Positions 1 to 5,611 of a stretch of 8,101 nt of DNA are shown in pieces (position 1 is the first letter of the stretch; each line of letters opens with the position of its first letter). A model generated the notes under the pieces. The model searched no databases. It saw nothing but the letters and a program-made list of their open reading frames with translations, and was not told the DNA's origin. A program made the position numbers and the translations under genes. This DNA comes from Gammaproteobacteria bacterium (lineage in GTDB: Bacteria; Pseudomonadota; Gammaproteobacteria; Pseudomonadales; Azotimanducaceae), in NCBI GenBank assembly GCA_009840715.1, contig VXNE01000110.1, positions 1 through 8,101 of the forward strand. The letters run 5' to 3'.

Positions 1-1
1 A

Positions 2-280
2 AACCCCGGGCCGGCCGCCGCCCCGGGAGCGGGGTCACCCGCCGCCGCCCTGCCGGCCGTGAAGCCCACGCCCCCCTACACCCCCATGAACGCGGCCGGG
101 TCGGACCTGCCCTGGCGGCTCAGCTTCTCCTACGGCCGCGCCCTGCAGGAACCGGCGCTCAGGGCCTGGGCCGGCGACGCCGCCAACGTGGGTTCCGCGC
201 AGCGGCAATTGGCCCTGCGTGCGCGGCTGAACGGCGCGGCGACGCTGGGGCAGTACCGCGGGGAGACGGAAGCGGCCTGA
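2..280 (+). CDS. Class I fructose-bisphosphate aldolase, C-terminal fragment (5' end outside window)
   Basis: This is the last ~92 codons of an animal-type class I fructose-bisphosphate aldolase, the Schiff-base enzyme that interconverts fructose-1,6-bisphosphate with dihydroxyacetone phosphate and glyceraldehyde-3-phosphate in glycolysis and gluconeogenesis. The recognisable part starts at base 86: MNAAG, then LPWRLSFSYGRALQ (family: PWALTFSYGRALQ), then ALRAWAGDAANV (family ALKAWGGKxENV), then RARLNGAATLGQY (family RAxxNSLAxxGKY). SFSYGRAL is a conserved phosphate-binding segment. The stop is TGA at 278-280. The reading frame stays open back to base 2, but residues encoded by bases 2-85 no longer match. 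The family's substrate-binding LSGGQS motif should lie there and is replaced by Ala/Pro-rich residues without loss of frame. I read this as low-quality sequence at a contig edge rather than a different protein. The gene converges on rpiA with only 6 bp between the stop codons. Confidence 0.85.
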   Translation, partial: NPGPAAAPGAGSPAAALPAVKPTPPYTPMNAAGSDLPWRLSFSYGRALQEPALRAWAGDAANVGSAQRQLALRARLNGAATLGQYRGETEAA

Positions 281-286
281 GCCGCG

Positions 287-952
287 TTACAGGCGTTCGA
301 CCCCGCCGGGGGTGCCCACCAGGACCGTTTCCGGCCGTTCGGCTGCGAAGATGCCGTTCGTCACGACGCCGGGGATGTGGTTGATCTCCCGCTCCAGGGC
401 ATCCGGATCGGTGATCGAGAGGCCGTGCACGTCCAGGATCACGTTGCCGTTGTCCGTGACGAAGCCCTGGCGATAGACCGGCTGACCGCCGAGGCCCGCC
501 AGTCGCCGCGCGACGAGCCCGCGGGCCATTGGAATCACCTCGACGGGAAGCGGGAACGCGCCCAGGCGGTCCACTGGCTTGCTGTCGTCGACGATGCAGA
601 CGAACGTGTCCGCGGTCGCGGCGACGATCTTCTCGCGGGTCAGCGCCCCGCCCCCGCCCTTGATCAGCGCTCTCGAGGGATCCACCTCGTCCGCGCCGTC
701 GACGTAGACGGCCACCGCCGGCGCCGCGTTCAGTTCGAGGACGTGGATGCCGTGCGCCTGTAGCCGCGCGGTGGAGGCCTCGGAACTCGAGACCGCCGCG
801 TCGAACGTGTGCCGGATCTCTGCCAGCGCGTCGATGAACAGGTTCGCCGTGCTGCCCGTGCCGACCCCGACGACGGAGTCGGTGGCCAGTTGCGGGGCGA
901 TCAGGTCGCAGGCGGCCCGGGCGACGGCGGCCTTGGCGCGGTCCTGGTCCAT
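287..952 (-). CDS. rpiA: Ribose-5-phosphate isomerase A
   Basis: RpiA interconverts ribose-5-phosphate and ribulose-5-phosphate in the cytosolic non-oxidative pentose phosphate pathway. The 221-residue product matches E. coli RpiA (219 residues) almost end to end. Visible motifs are GVGTGSTA (29-36, phosphate-binding loop), SSSEAST (55-61), DGADEV (85-90), KGGGGALTREK (98-108) and FPLPVEVIPMA (133-143). Residues aligning with the E. coli catalytic set Asp81, Asp84, Lys94 and Glu103 are Asp85, Asp88, Lys98 and Glu107, all present at a constant offset of four. The ATG at 952 has a modest GGGG run about 7 nt upstream. It begins 12 bp after the def stop, so it is probably the last gene of a fau-def-rpiA transcript. 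In E. coli rpiA lies near fau but next to serA, which is not seen here. No rho-independent terminator follows. Confidence 0.97.
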   Translation of the reverse strand: MDQDRAKAAVARAACDLIAPQLATDSVVGVGTGSTANLFIDALAEIRHTFDAAVSSSEASTARLQAHGIHVLELNAAPAVAVYVDGADEVDPSRALIKGGGGALTREKIVAATADTFVCIVDDSKPVDRLGAFPLPVEVIPMARGLVARRLAGLGGQPVYRQGFVTDNGNVILDVHGLSITDPDALEREINHIPGVVTNGIFAAERPETVLVGTPGGVERL

Positions 953-964
953 CGTGCCCCGGGG

Positions 965-1525
965 CTAACCCCCGCCCGCCGCGGCTTCTTCCCGCGGCAG
1001 GATGTACCGGGCGTACTCGTCCTCGAACACCAGACGCGTGGGGTCGGTGACGTGGTCGACGTAGAGGCGCCCGTCAAGGTGGTCGAACTCGTGCTGGAAG
1101 ATCGTCGCCAGGAAGCCGCGCGCGTCGGTCTCGTGCGACCGCCCCTGCAGGTCGAGGAAGCGCACGCGGACGTGTTGGGGCCGCTCGACCCAGCCGCGCA
1201 ACCCGGGGATGGAGAGGCAACCCTCCCAGTACCCGGCGGTTTCCGGATCGACGACTTCGATCTCGGGGTTGACGCAGACAGTCAGGGGAGTCCGGTCGAG
1301 TGCGCCGTAACGCGTCGGCCCGCCGGGCACCTCGACGACCGCGAGCCGCACGCTCTCGTTGACCTGGGGTGCGGCGAGCCCGACCCCGCCGTAGTCGTGC
1401 AGCGTATCGATCATGTCGGCGACGAGGCGATGCAGTTCGTCGCTGTCGAGTTCTTCAGGGAGCAGCGGCCGGGCGGCCCTCCGCAGGTTCGGATGCCCCA
1501 TGCGGATGATCTTGCGAACGGCCAT
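965..1525 (-). CDS. def: Peptide deformylase
   Basis: This metalloenzyme removes the N-formyl group from nascent bacterial proteins at the ribosome exit. All three family signatures are present in the 186-residue product: motif I GVGLAAPQ (47-54), motif II EGCLS (101-105) and motif III QHEFDH (144-149). Cys103, His145 and His149 are the expected metal ligands and Glu146 the catalytic base. The N terminus (RKIIRMGHPNLRR) is the typical start. The protein is somewhat longer than the 169 residues of E. coli Def because of extra C-terminal sequence ending in a Gly/Ala-rich tail. The gene begins 7 bp after the fau stop and ends 12 bp before rpiA, implying cotranscription; no clear Shine-Dalgarno sequence precedes its ATG, so coupling to fau translation is possible. 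It lacks the usual fmt neighbour, so it may be a second deformylase copy. That cannot be judged from this window. Confidence 0.96.
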   Translation of the reverse strand: MAVRKIIRMGHPNLRRAARPLLPEELDSDELHRLVADMIDTLHDYGGVGLAAPQVNESVRLAVVEVPGGPTRYGALDRTPLTVCVNPEIEVVDPETAGYWEGCLSIPGLRGWVERPQHVRVRFLDLQGRSHETDARGFLATIFQHEFDHLDGRLYVDHVTDPTRLVFEDEYARYILPREEAAAGGG

Positions 1526-1532
1526 GCAGTCA

Positions 1533-2090
1533 CTATAGCAGCATGCTCCGGCCCCGAGCCGTGAAGCACCGCCAGCCCCTTTCGGTCACCACGGCGTCCA
1601 GCGGCACGTCCCATTCGCGCCGGGGCAGGGTGTCGACCCGCTGCAGTTCGTGCGCGATGCCGATCATGGCGGGGCGCTTCCTGGCCGCGAACCGTCGGTC
1701 GTAGTAACCCGCGCCCATGCCGAGGCGGCTCCCGTCTTCGCTGAACCCGACCAGCGGCGTCAGTACGGCGTCCAGCGCAAGCGGACCGACCGGCCGGCCG
1801 GGGAGCGGCTCGACGATGCCGAACCGGTTGGTGCGGAGCGCGTCGCCCACCCGGTGCGGCCGAAAGGTCATGCGCGTGGCGGACAGGATCACTGGCAGGA
1901 CGATGCGCGGGTGCCTGGCGATGAAGGGCCAGAGATCGAGTTCGCCGTCGAAGGCGGCGTAGGCCGCGACGCGACCGCGCAGGACCAGTGCGGACCGGAA
2001 CAGGTGCCGGCAGACGAGGACGGCGTGGCGTGACTGGTCGGCTTCAGGTAACGCGCGCCGCCGGGCGCGCAGGGTCTTGCGCAACGACAC
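1533..2090 (-). CDS. fau: 5-formyltetrahydrofolate cyclo-ligase
   Basis: Fau (YgfA, also called methenyltetrahydrofolate synthetase) uses ATP to convert 5-formyl-tetrahydrofolate to 5,10-methenyl-tetrahydrofolate, returning an inhibitory storage form to the active folate pool. With a GTG start at 2090 the product is 185 residues; E. coli YgfA is 182. The N terminus SLRKTLRARRRAL carries the basic patch usual for the family, YAAFDGELD (44-52) matches the substrate-side region, and GSRLGMGAGYYDR (120-132) is the family signature. IGIAHELQ and EWDVPLDAVVT close the fold. No ATG lies near the conserved start. The nearest in-frame ATGs are far upstream, inside the 6S RNA region, and would add unrelated residues. 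GTG is preferred because GGAG (complement of 2101-2104) lies 10 nt upstream; the TTG two codons later is the alternative. The gene is downstream of 6S RNA as in E. coli, where the two are processed from one transcript. Confidence 0.93.
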   Translation of the reverse strand: MSLRKTLRARRRALPEADQSRHAVLVCRHLFRSALVLRGRVAAYAAFDGELDLWPFIARHPRIVLPVILSATRMTFRPHRVGDALRTNRFGIVEPLPGRPVGPLALDAVLTPLVGFSEDGSRLGMGAGYYDRRFAARKRPAMIGIAHELQRVDTLPRREWDVPLDAVVTERGWRCFTARGRSMLL

Positions 2091-2100
2091 GGACGACCGT

Positions 2101-2104
2101 CTCC
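2101..2104 (-). promoter_or_regulatory. Ribosome binding site deciding the fau start
   Basis: On the minus strand, GGAG ends 10 nt before the GTG at 2090. It is the only purine-rich core near the conserved N terminus of Fau, so it favours a GTG start over the upstream ATG codons. Confidence 0.5.
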
Positions 2105-2109
2105 AGATC

Positions 2110-2158
2110 GCGGGCCGGAGGCTCACGGGGCAATGGACCCGCGGCCTCCTCCGCCCGC
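2110..2158 (-). other. GC-rich hairpin between 6S RNA and fau
   Basis: Arms at 2148-2158 and 2110-2121 read GCGGGCGGAGG and CCTCCGGCCCGC on the minus strand. They are complementary over 11 bp with a single bulged G. No T tract follows, so this is not a standard rho-independent terminator. It sits just 3' of the 6S RNA closing stem and just before the fau ribosome binding site. It could be a processing or attenuation element in the shared transcript; that role is inference. Confidence 0.45.
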
Positions 2159-2167
2159 TCGAAGGTC

Positions 2168-2383
2168 CGTCTCCCGATGGCGCCGCTGCCTGGTTTGCCC
2201 TGAACCGTTCGGGTTCAGAGCGGGGGTTCATGCGAGTGCCCAAGGCTTCCCGAAGCGGCCTCTGTGTCGACGCCATGGCGTCGGGGGGCCGGACCGGGCT
2301 TGCGCACCGCTCTCGCAGCGGAGCCCCCTTGGTTTTCTCAACGGTTCGAGGACGACACCAGCTGGCGAACACCTCAGGAGACT
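2168..2383 (-). ncRNA. ssrS: 6S RNA
   Basis: 6S RNA mimics an open promoter, binds the sigma-70 RNA polymerase holoenzyme and represses many promoters in stationary phase. The call rests on position (between zapA and fau, the conserved gammaproteobacterial site) and on sequence blocks shared with E. coli 6S in the same order. The 5' closing strand is CTCCTGAGGTGTTCGCCAGC (E. coli CTCTGAGATGTTCGCAAGC). A central block GGTGCGCAAGCCCGGTCCG lies in 2287-2308 (E. coli GGTGAGCATGCTCGGTCCG). Next come AAGCCTT and, at 2201-2217, a hairpin TGAACC-loop-GGTTCA (E. coli TTGAACC-loop-GGTTCAA). The 3' closing strand CAGGCAGCGGCGCCATCGG is at 2170-2192 (E. coli CAGCCTGCGGCGGCATCTCGG). The 5' and 3' ends pair as TCTCCTGA with TCGGGAGA. 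At about 214-216 nt it is longer than the 184 nt of E. coli, partly because of an extra hairpin at 2268-2283. The ends are approximate. Confidence 0.9.
2268..2283 (-). repeat. Perfect 16-bp palindrome forming an extra hairpin within 6S RNA
   Basis: CGACGCCATGGCGTCG is perfectly self-complementary. It lies directly after the conserved GGTCCGGCC block of the 6S RNA, at a place where I see no counterpart in E. coli 6S. In RNA it could fold as a short hairpin or act as a self-dimerising site. It overlaps no protein-coding gene. Confidence 0.7.
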
Positions 2384-2390
2384 GCCCCTG

Positions 2391-2419
2391 AGTAAATCTC
2401 CGATCGCGGAATTACGCAA
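2391..2419 (-). promoter_or_regulatory. Candidate sigma-70 promoter of 6S RNA
   Basis: On the minus strand, TTGCGT (2414-2419) and TTTACT (2391-2396) are separated by 17 bp. They match the -35 and -10 consensus at 3/6 and 4/6 positions. The -10 ends 7 nt before A2383, the predicted 5' end of 6S RNA. The spacing is ideal but the hexamers are weak, so support comes mostly from their position relative to the RNA. 6S may also be produced by readthrough from zapA. Confidence 0.45.
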
Positions 2420-2463
2420 GCCCCACGATTTTGCCCCGCTCGGCCGCGCAGCGTCGAGTCAGG

Positions 2464-2766
2464 TCAACCCTCGGCTTCGACGAGCGCCTGGGCGACCTTG
2501 TCCGTCAGTTCCGCCACCTTGTCGCCGGCGGCGCCCGAGACGCGCGTGAGGTCCGCGTTCGAGGCCAGGTAGTCGTGGGCGATGTTGAGCGCAGCCATGA
2601 CGGCGATGCGATCGAAACCCAGGACCTTGCCGGTGTCGTGGATCTCGTTCATGCGCGCGTCGAGGAGGCGGGCCGCCGCCGTGACCTGCTCCGCCTCGCC
2701 CACGCCGCAACTGACCTGGAACGGCTTCCCCAGAATCTCTACGGAGACGGTAACCGAGTCGGTCAC
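2464..2766 (-). CDS. zapA: Cell division protein ZapA
   Basis: ZapA is a cytoplasmic protein that binds FtsZ, cross-links its filaments and stabilises the Z ring. The 100-residue product (E. coli 109) shows the family layout. An N-terminal strand pair VSVEILGKPFQVSCG matches E. coli IQIFGRSLRVNC. A helical segment containing AALNIAHDYL (58-67) matches E. coli AALNISYEL. The C-terminal helix, a probable coiled coil, runs from about residue 75 to EALVEAEG-like sequence at the end. The start is GTG at 2766 and overlaps the upstream gene's TGA as GTGA. AGGA lies about 6 nt before it inside the upstream gene, indicating translational coupling. The gene is followed by 6S RNA and fau. An overlapping out-of-frame ORF on the same strand is a shadow. 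Confidence 0.94.
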   Translation of the reverse strand: MTDSVTVSVEILGKPFQVSCGVGEAEQVTAAARLLDARMNEIHDTGKVLGFDRIAVMAALNIAHDYLASNADLTRVSGAAGDKVAELTDKVAQALVEAEG

Positions 2767-2966
2767 GAGGCTTCCTCGAGGGCCTTGAGGCGTCCGATCA
2801 TCGAGTCGACCTGGCTGCTCGCGCGTTCGTTGCGCTCGAGGAGCCTCGCGCGCTCGGCGGTCAGGGACTGTCGCTGGGCGCGGAGGGCCCGGTTCTCCGT
2901 GCTCAACGTGCGGACCACTTCGATGAGTTCGTCGATCCGCTGTTCGAGGACCCCGAGATCGGACAA
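2763..2966 (-). CDS. Small coiled-coil protein encoded before zapA (TIGR02449 / ZapB-like)
   Basis: This 67-residue protein is almost entirely one predicted coiled coil, with heptad-spaced Leu/Ile/Val from LGVLEQRIDELIEVV through LSTENRALRAQ to MIGRLKALEE, and it is rich in Arg and Glu. Short proteins of this type, often annotated TIGR02449 or ZapB-like, are encoded directly upstream of zapA in many gammaproteobacteria, which suggests a part in division. No direct function is known to me, and similarity to true ZapB may only reflect the shared coiled coil. The start is TTG at 2966. An AAGGGG-type ribosome binding site lies about 9 nt upstream and no ATG is available in frame. It shares a 4-bp overlap with zapA, so the two products are probably made together. 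Confidence 0.75.
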   Translation of the reverse strand: MSDLGVLEQRIDELIEVVRTLSTENRALRAQRQSLTAERARLLERNERASSQVDSMIGRLKALEEAS

Positions 2967-3079
2967 CGGCTCAAGCCCCTTCGATATCGCCCTGGGTGCG
3001 GATAGTGTCGCGTGAATTCGCCGTCATGTGAAGGTGCCTCCTGTAACATCCGCCGCCGGTCATTTCGTTCTCGTGGCCT
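2967..3079. promoter_or_regulatory. Divergent intergenic region between the zapA and pepP clusters
   Basis: This 113-bp spacer must hold promoters for both arms if they are transcribed divergently. On the plus strand TGTAACAT (around 3042-3049) resembles an extended -10 but has a poor -35. On the minus strand TTCACA is followed 19 bp later by CACTAT, also a poor match. I cannot assign start sites with confidence. The ygfB gene that precedes pepP in E. coli is absent, and no other coding sequence fits here. Confidence 0.4.
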
Positions 3080-4426
3080 ATGTTTCGTGAAGGGCGCGTC
3101 CCCGCCGTGCTCCCCGATGAGTACCGCAGGCGCCGACAACGGTTGATGGACGCGATGGAGGGCGGGTCGGTCGCGTTGCTGCCGAGCGCCCGGGTGCGGT
3201 ACCGCAACCGGGACGCCGAGTACCCGTTCCGCCAGGACAGCGACTTCTACTACCTGACCGGGTTCGAGGAGCCCGACTGCGTCCTGGTGCTTGTACCGGG
3301 GCGGACGCAGGGCGAGACGGTCCTGTTCTGCCGTGACCGGGACGCCCGGGCCGAGCGCTACACGGGGGAACGCCTGGGACCGGAACGGGCGGCACAGGTG
3401 CTTGGCCTCGACGACGCCTTTCCGTATGCCGACCTGGACGACATCCTTCCCGGCATCGTCGAGGGCCGGGAGCGTGTCCACGTGACGCTGGGCGACCATC
3501 CGGACTTCGACCGGCGCCTGATCGGGTGGGTGACCGACCTGCGGGCGAAGCAGGCGAGCGGCGCGAGCCCGCCGGGCGAGTTCGTCTCCCTGAATGCGCT
3601 CCTGCATGAGCAACGGCTTTACAAGTCGCCGGCGGAACGCGGGCTGATGGAGCGGGCCGCGGAGATCACCGCCCGCGCCCATTTCCGGGCCATGCGGCGG
3701 TGCGCTCCGGGCGTGACGGAGGGGCAGCTCGAAGCGGAACTGGCGCACGAGTTCCTTGCGAGCGGGGCCCGTTCGCCCGCGTACCCCTCGATCGTGGCTG
3801 GTGGACGCAACGCCTGCGTGATGCACTACATGCGCAACGACGGCGTGCTCCATGACGGCGACCTGGTGCTGATCGACGCGGGCTGCGAGTTCGAACACTA
3901 CGCGGCGGACGTCACCCGTACGTTCCCGGTCAACGGAACGTTCACGACCCCGCAGCGGGAACTCTACGAGGTGGTGCTTGCCGCGCAGATGGCGGCGCTC
4001 GACGCGGCCGTGGCCGGCGCGGACTTTCTGGCCCCCCACCGGGCGGCGACGCGTGTCCTGACGGAGGGACTGATCGACTTCGGACTCCTCGGAACGAGTT
4101 TCGAGGAAGCGATCGAGACCGAGGCGTACCGCCAGTACACCGTGCACAACTCGTCGCACTGGCTGGGCATTGACGTACACGATGTGGGCGACTACAGGGT
4201 CGACGGGGCGTGGCGCACGCTCGAACCCGGCATGGCGATCACCGTGGAGCCCGGCCTCTACTTCCCGGACGACGGCTCGGCGGCCGACGTCCCGGCGCAC
4301 TGGCGTGGCGTCGGCATCCGGATCGAGGATGACGTGCTGATCGAGGAGCACGGGAGCCTGGTGCTGACGGCGGACGTACCGAAGACGGTCGATGACATTG
4401 AGGCCCTCATGGGTGAGGCCTCATGA
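3080..4426 (+). CDS. pepP: Xaa-Pro aminopeptidase (aminopeptidase P)
   Basis: PepP is a cytosolic dimanganese M24B peptidase that releases the N-terminal residue from peptides with proline in position two. The product has 448 residues (E. coli 441). An N-terminal creatinase-like domain (about 1-175) includes RDAEYPFRQDSDFYYLTGFEEP (44-65). The pita-bread catalytic domain starts near residue 178 (RLYKSPAE). All five metal ligands are present: Asp266 in LVLIDAGCE, Asp277 in AADVTRTFPVNG, His360 in HNSSHWLGIDVHD, Glu390 in TVEPGLY and Glu416 in GIRIEDD. They match E. coli Asp260, Asp271, His354, Glu383 and Glu406. The supporting histidines 249 (MHYMRN) and 367 are also kept. The ATG at 3080 has no obvious ribosome binding site; a GTG at 3107 preceded by AAGGG is an alternative start that would remove nine residues. 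The next gene begins 17 bp downstream, consistent with an operon. Confidence 0.97.
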   Translation: MFREGRVPAVLPDEYRRRRQRLMDAMEGGSVALLPSARVRYRNRDAEYPFRQDSDFYYLTGFEEPDCVLVLVPGRTQGETVLFCRDRDARAERYTGERLGPERAAQVLGLDDAFPYADLDDILPGIVEGRERVHVTLGDHPDFDRRLIGWVTDLRAKQASGASPPGEFVSLNALLHEQRLYKSPAERGLMERAAEITARAHFRAMRRCAPGVTEGQLEAELAHEFLASGARSPAYPSIVAGGRNACVMHYMRNDGVLHDGDLVLIDAGCEFEHYAADVTRTFPVNGTFTTPQRELYEVVLAAQMAALDAAVAGADFLAPHRAATRVLTEGLIDFGLLGTSFEEAIETEAYRQYTVHNSSHWLGIDVHDVGDYRVDGAWRTLEPGMAITVEPGLYFPDDGSAADVPAHWRGVGIRIEDDVLIEEHGSLVLTADVPKTVDDIEALMGEAS

Positions 4427-4443
4427 GGGATGAGGCGTGATGC

Positions 4444-5610
4444 GTGGCTGACGGGCCGTACGACGCGATCGTGGTCGGGGCGGGCCTGGTGGGCGCGACG
4501 GCGGCCCTCGCCCTCGGCCGCGCGGGCCGCCGCGTGGCCCTCGTCGACCGCCGGCGTCCGGCCGCTACGCGCGGTCGGCTCGGCTTCGATGTCCGGACCG
4601 TGGCCCTCACGCCGGCCTGCTTCGAGTTCCTGGGCGTGGACGTACCCGATGCCCGCGTGCGCCGAATGCGCGTGTGGGAGGAGGAAGGCACCGGGTACAT
4701 CGAATTCGACAGCGCGGCCGTGGGTTGCGATGCGCTCGCGCACGTCGTGGAAGTCGGCGCGACCAGCGCGGCCCTGTGGCAGGAGGCCGAGGCGCTCGAT
4801 GGGCTGGATGTCCACTGCGGTGCGGTGTCGGGCCTGTCCGAAGGCGCTGCCGCGATGCAGGTGTCCGTCGGGGACGCAACGCTGTTCGGAAGGCTGGTGA
4901 TCGCGGCGGATGGCGCGGAATCGGAAGTGCGCCGGCTGGCGGGGGCGGAGGTACTCGGCCGTGGCGACTTCGACGCGGCGCTCGCGACCGTGGTGCGCAC
5001 CGAGCGTGCACACGGGGACACGGCGCTGCAGCGTTTCGGCAGGCACGGGCCGCTGGCGTTCCTGCCCTTGCCGGATGCCCGCTGCTCGGCCGTGATCTGG
5101 AGCCAGGACCGAGCTGTCACCGAGCGGCTCGGGGCCCTTGACGATGCGGCGTTCCTGGCGGCCCTCGACACGGCTTCGGAGGGCGTGCTCGGCCCCCTCG
5201 AGGCCGTGGACCGCCGCTACACGTTCGCGCTCGCCCAGCGCCTCGTGCGCGATTTCAATCCGCGCCCTCGGCTGCTCCTCGTGGGCGATGCCGCGCACAC
5301 CGTGCACCCCCTTGCCGGCCAGGGCGTCAACCTGGGCATCGAGGATGCCGCACGTCTCCTCGATGTCGCGGAGGGCGCCACCGATCTCGGCCGGCCGAAC
5401 CTGTGGCGCGGCTTCGCGCGGCGGCGCCGGGCGCGGGCGGAAGCCATGGTCGCCCTGATGACCGCGCTGCGTAGCGCGTACGGCTACGGCGGCCCGGTCG
5501 GGAGGTGGCTCAGAAACGTGGGCGTGCGCGGCCTCGATGCGACCCCCGCGGCGAAACGGTGGCTGATTCGCGAGGCGATGGGCGACGGCGTTGTTGCCCG
5601 CGCTCTCTGA
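4444..5610 (+). CDS. FAD-dependent UbiH/UbiF/COQ6-family ubiquinone biosynthesis hydroxylase
   Basis: This flavoprotein monooxygenase probably hydroxylates the aromatic ring of a ubiquinone precursor in the membrane-associated Ubi pathway. The 388 residues carry the three family signatures: an N-terminal Rossmann motif VGAGLVG (11-17) followed by VALVDRR, the DG motif VIAADGAES (152-160), and the second FAD motif VGDAAHTVHPLAGQGVNLG (280-298). The length equals UbiH, UbiI and UbiF (about 390-400). GDAAHTVHPLAGQG is closer to UbiI/UbiF (GDAAHTI) than to E. coli UbiH (GNAAQTLHP), so the position of attack (C1, C5 or C6) cannot be assigned and I give no symbol. The start is GTG at 4444, with GAGG 8 nt upstream. 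An ATG at 4440 is out of frame and stops at once. Unlike E. coli, which has ubiH and ubiI in tandem here, there is a single gene, directly between pepP and gcvT. Confidence 0.93.
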   Translation: MADGPYDAIVVGAGLVGATAALALGRAGRRVALVDRRRPAATRGRLGFDVRTVALTPACFEFLGVDVPDARVRRMRVWEEEGTGYIEFDSAAVGCDALAHVVEVGATSAALWQEAEALDGLDVHCGAVSGLSEGAAAMQVSVGDATLFGRLVIAADGAESEVRRLAGAEVLGRGDFDAALATVVRTERAHGDTALQRFGRHGPLAFLPLPDARCSAVIWSQDRAVTERLGALDDAAFLAALDTASEGVLGPLEAVDRRYTFALAQRLVRDFNPRPRLLLVGDAAHTVHPLAGQGVNLGIEDAARLLDVAEGATDLGRPNLWRGFARRRRARAEAMVALMTALRSAYGYGGPVGRWLRNVGVRGLDATPAAKRWLIREAMGDGVVARAL

Positions 5611-5611
5611 C

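Noticed and set aside
1531..1545. TATAGT-like -10 just upstream of def
   Set aside because: It contains the fau stop codon, has no acceptable -35, and would leave almost no leader before the def ATG.
2091..2372. N-terminal extension of fau to an ATG at 2372
   Set aside because: The extra 94 residues have no family similarity and lie on the 6S RNA and its 3' flank; the protein has normal length from GTG 2090.
2903..4351. 482-codon minus-strand open frame opposite pepP
   Set aside because: Low-complexity Arg/His/Val-rich shadow of a GC-rich gene; pepP on the plus strand has all catalytic residues.
4414..4423. TGAGGCCTCA palindrome at the end of pepP
   Set aside because: Only 10 bp, within the coding end of pepP, and easily chance in GC-rich DNA.
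5591..5611. TTG start for gcvT at 5591
   Set aside because: Adds seven unmatched residues and overlaps the hydroxylase gene; GTG 5612 fits the conserved RTPL start better, though neither has a ribosome binding site.
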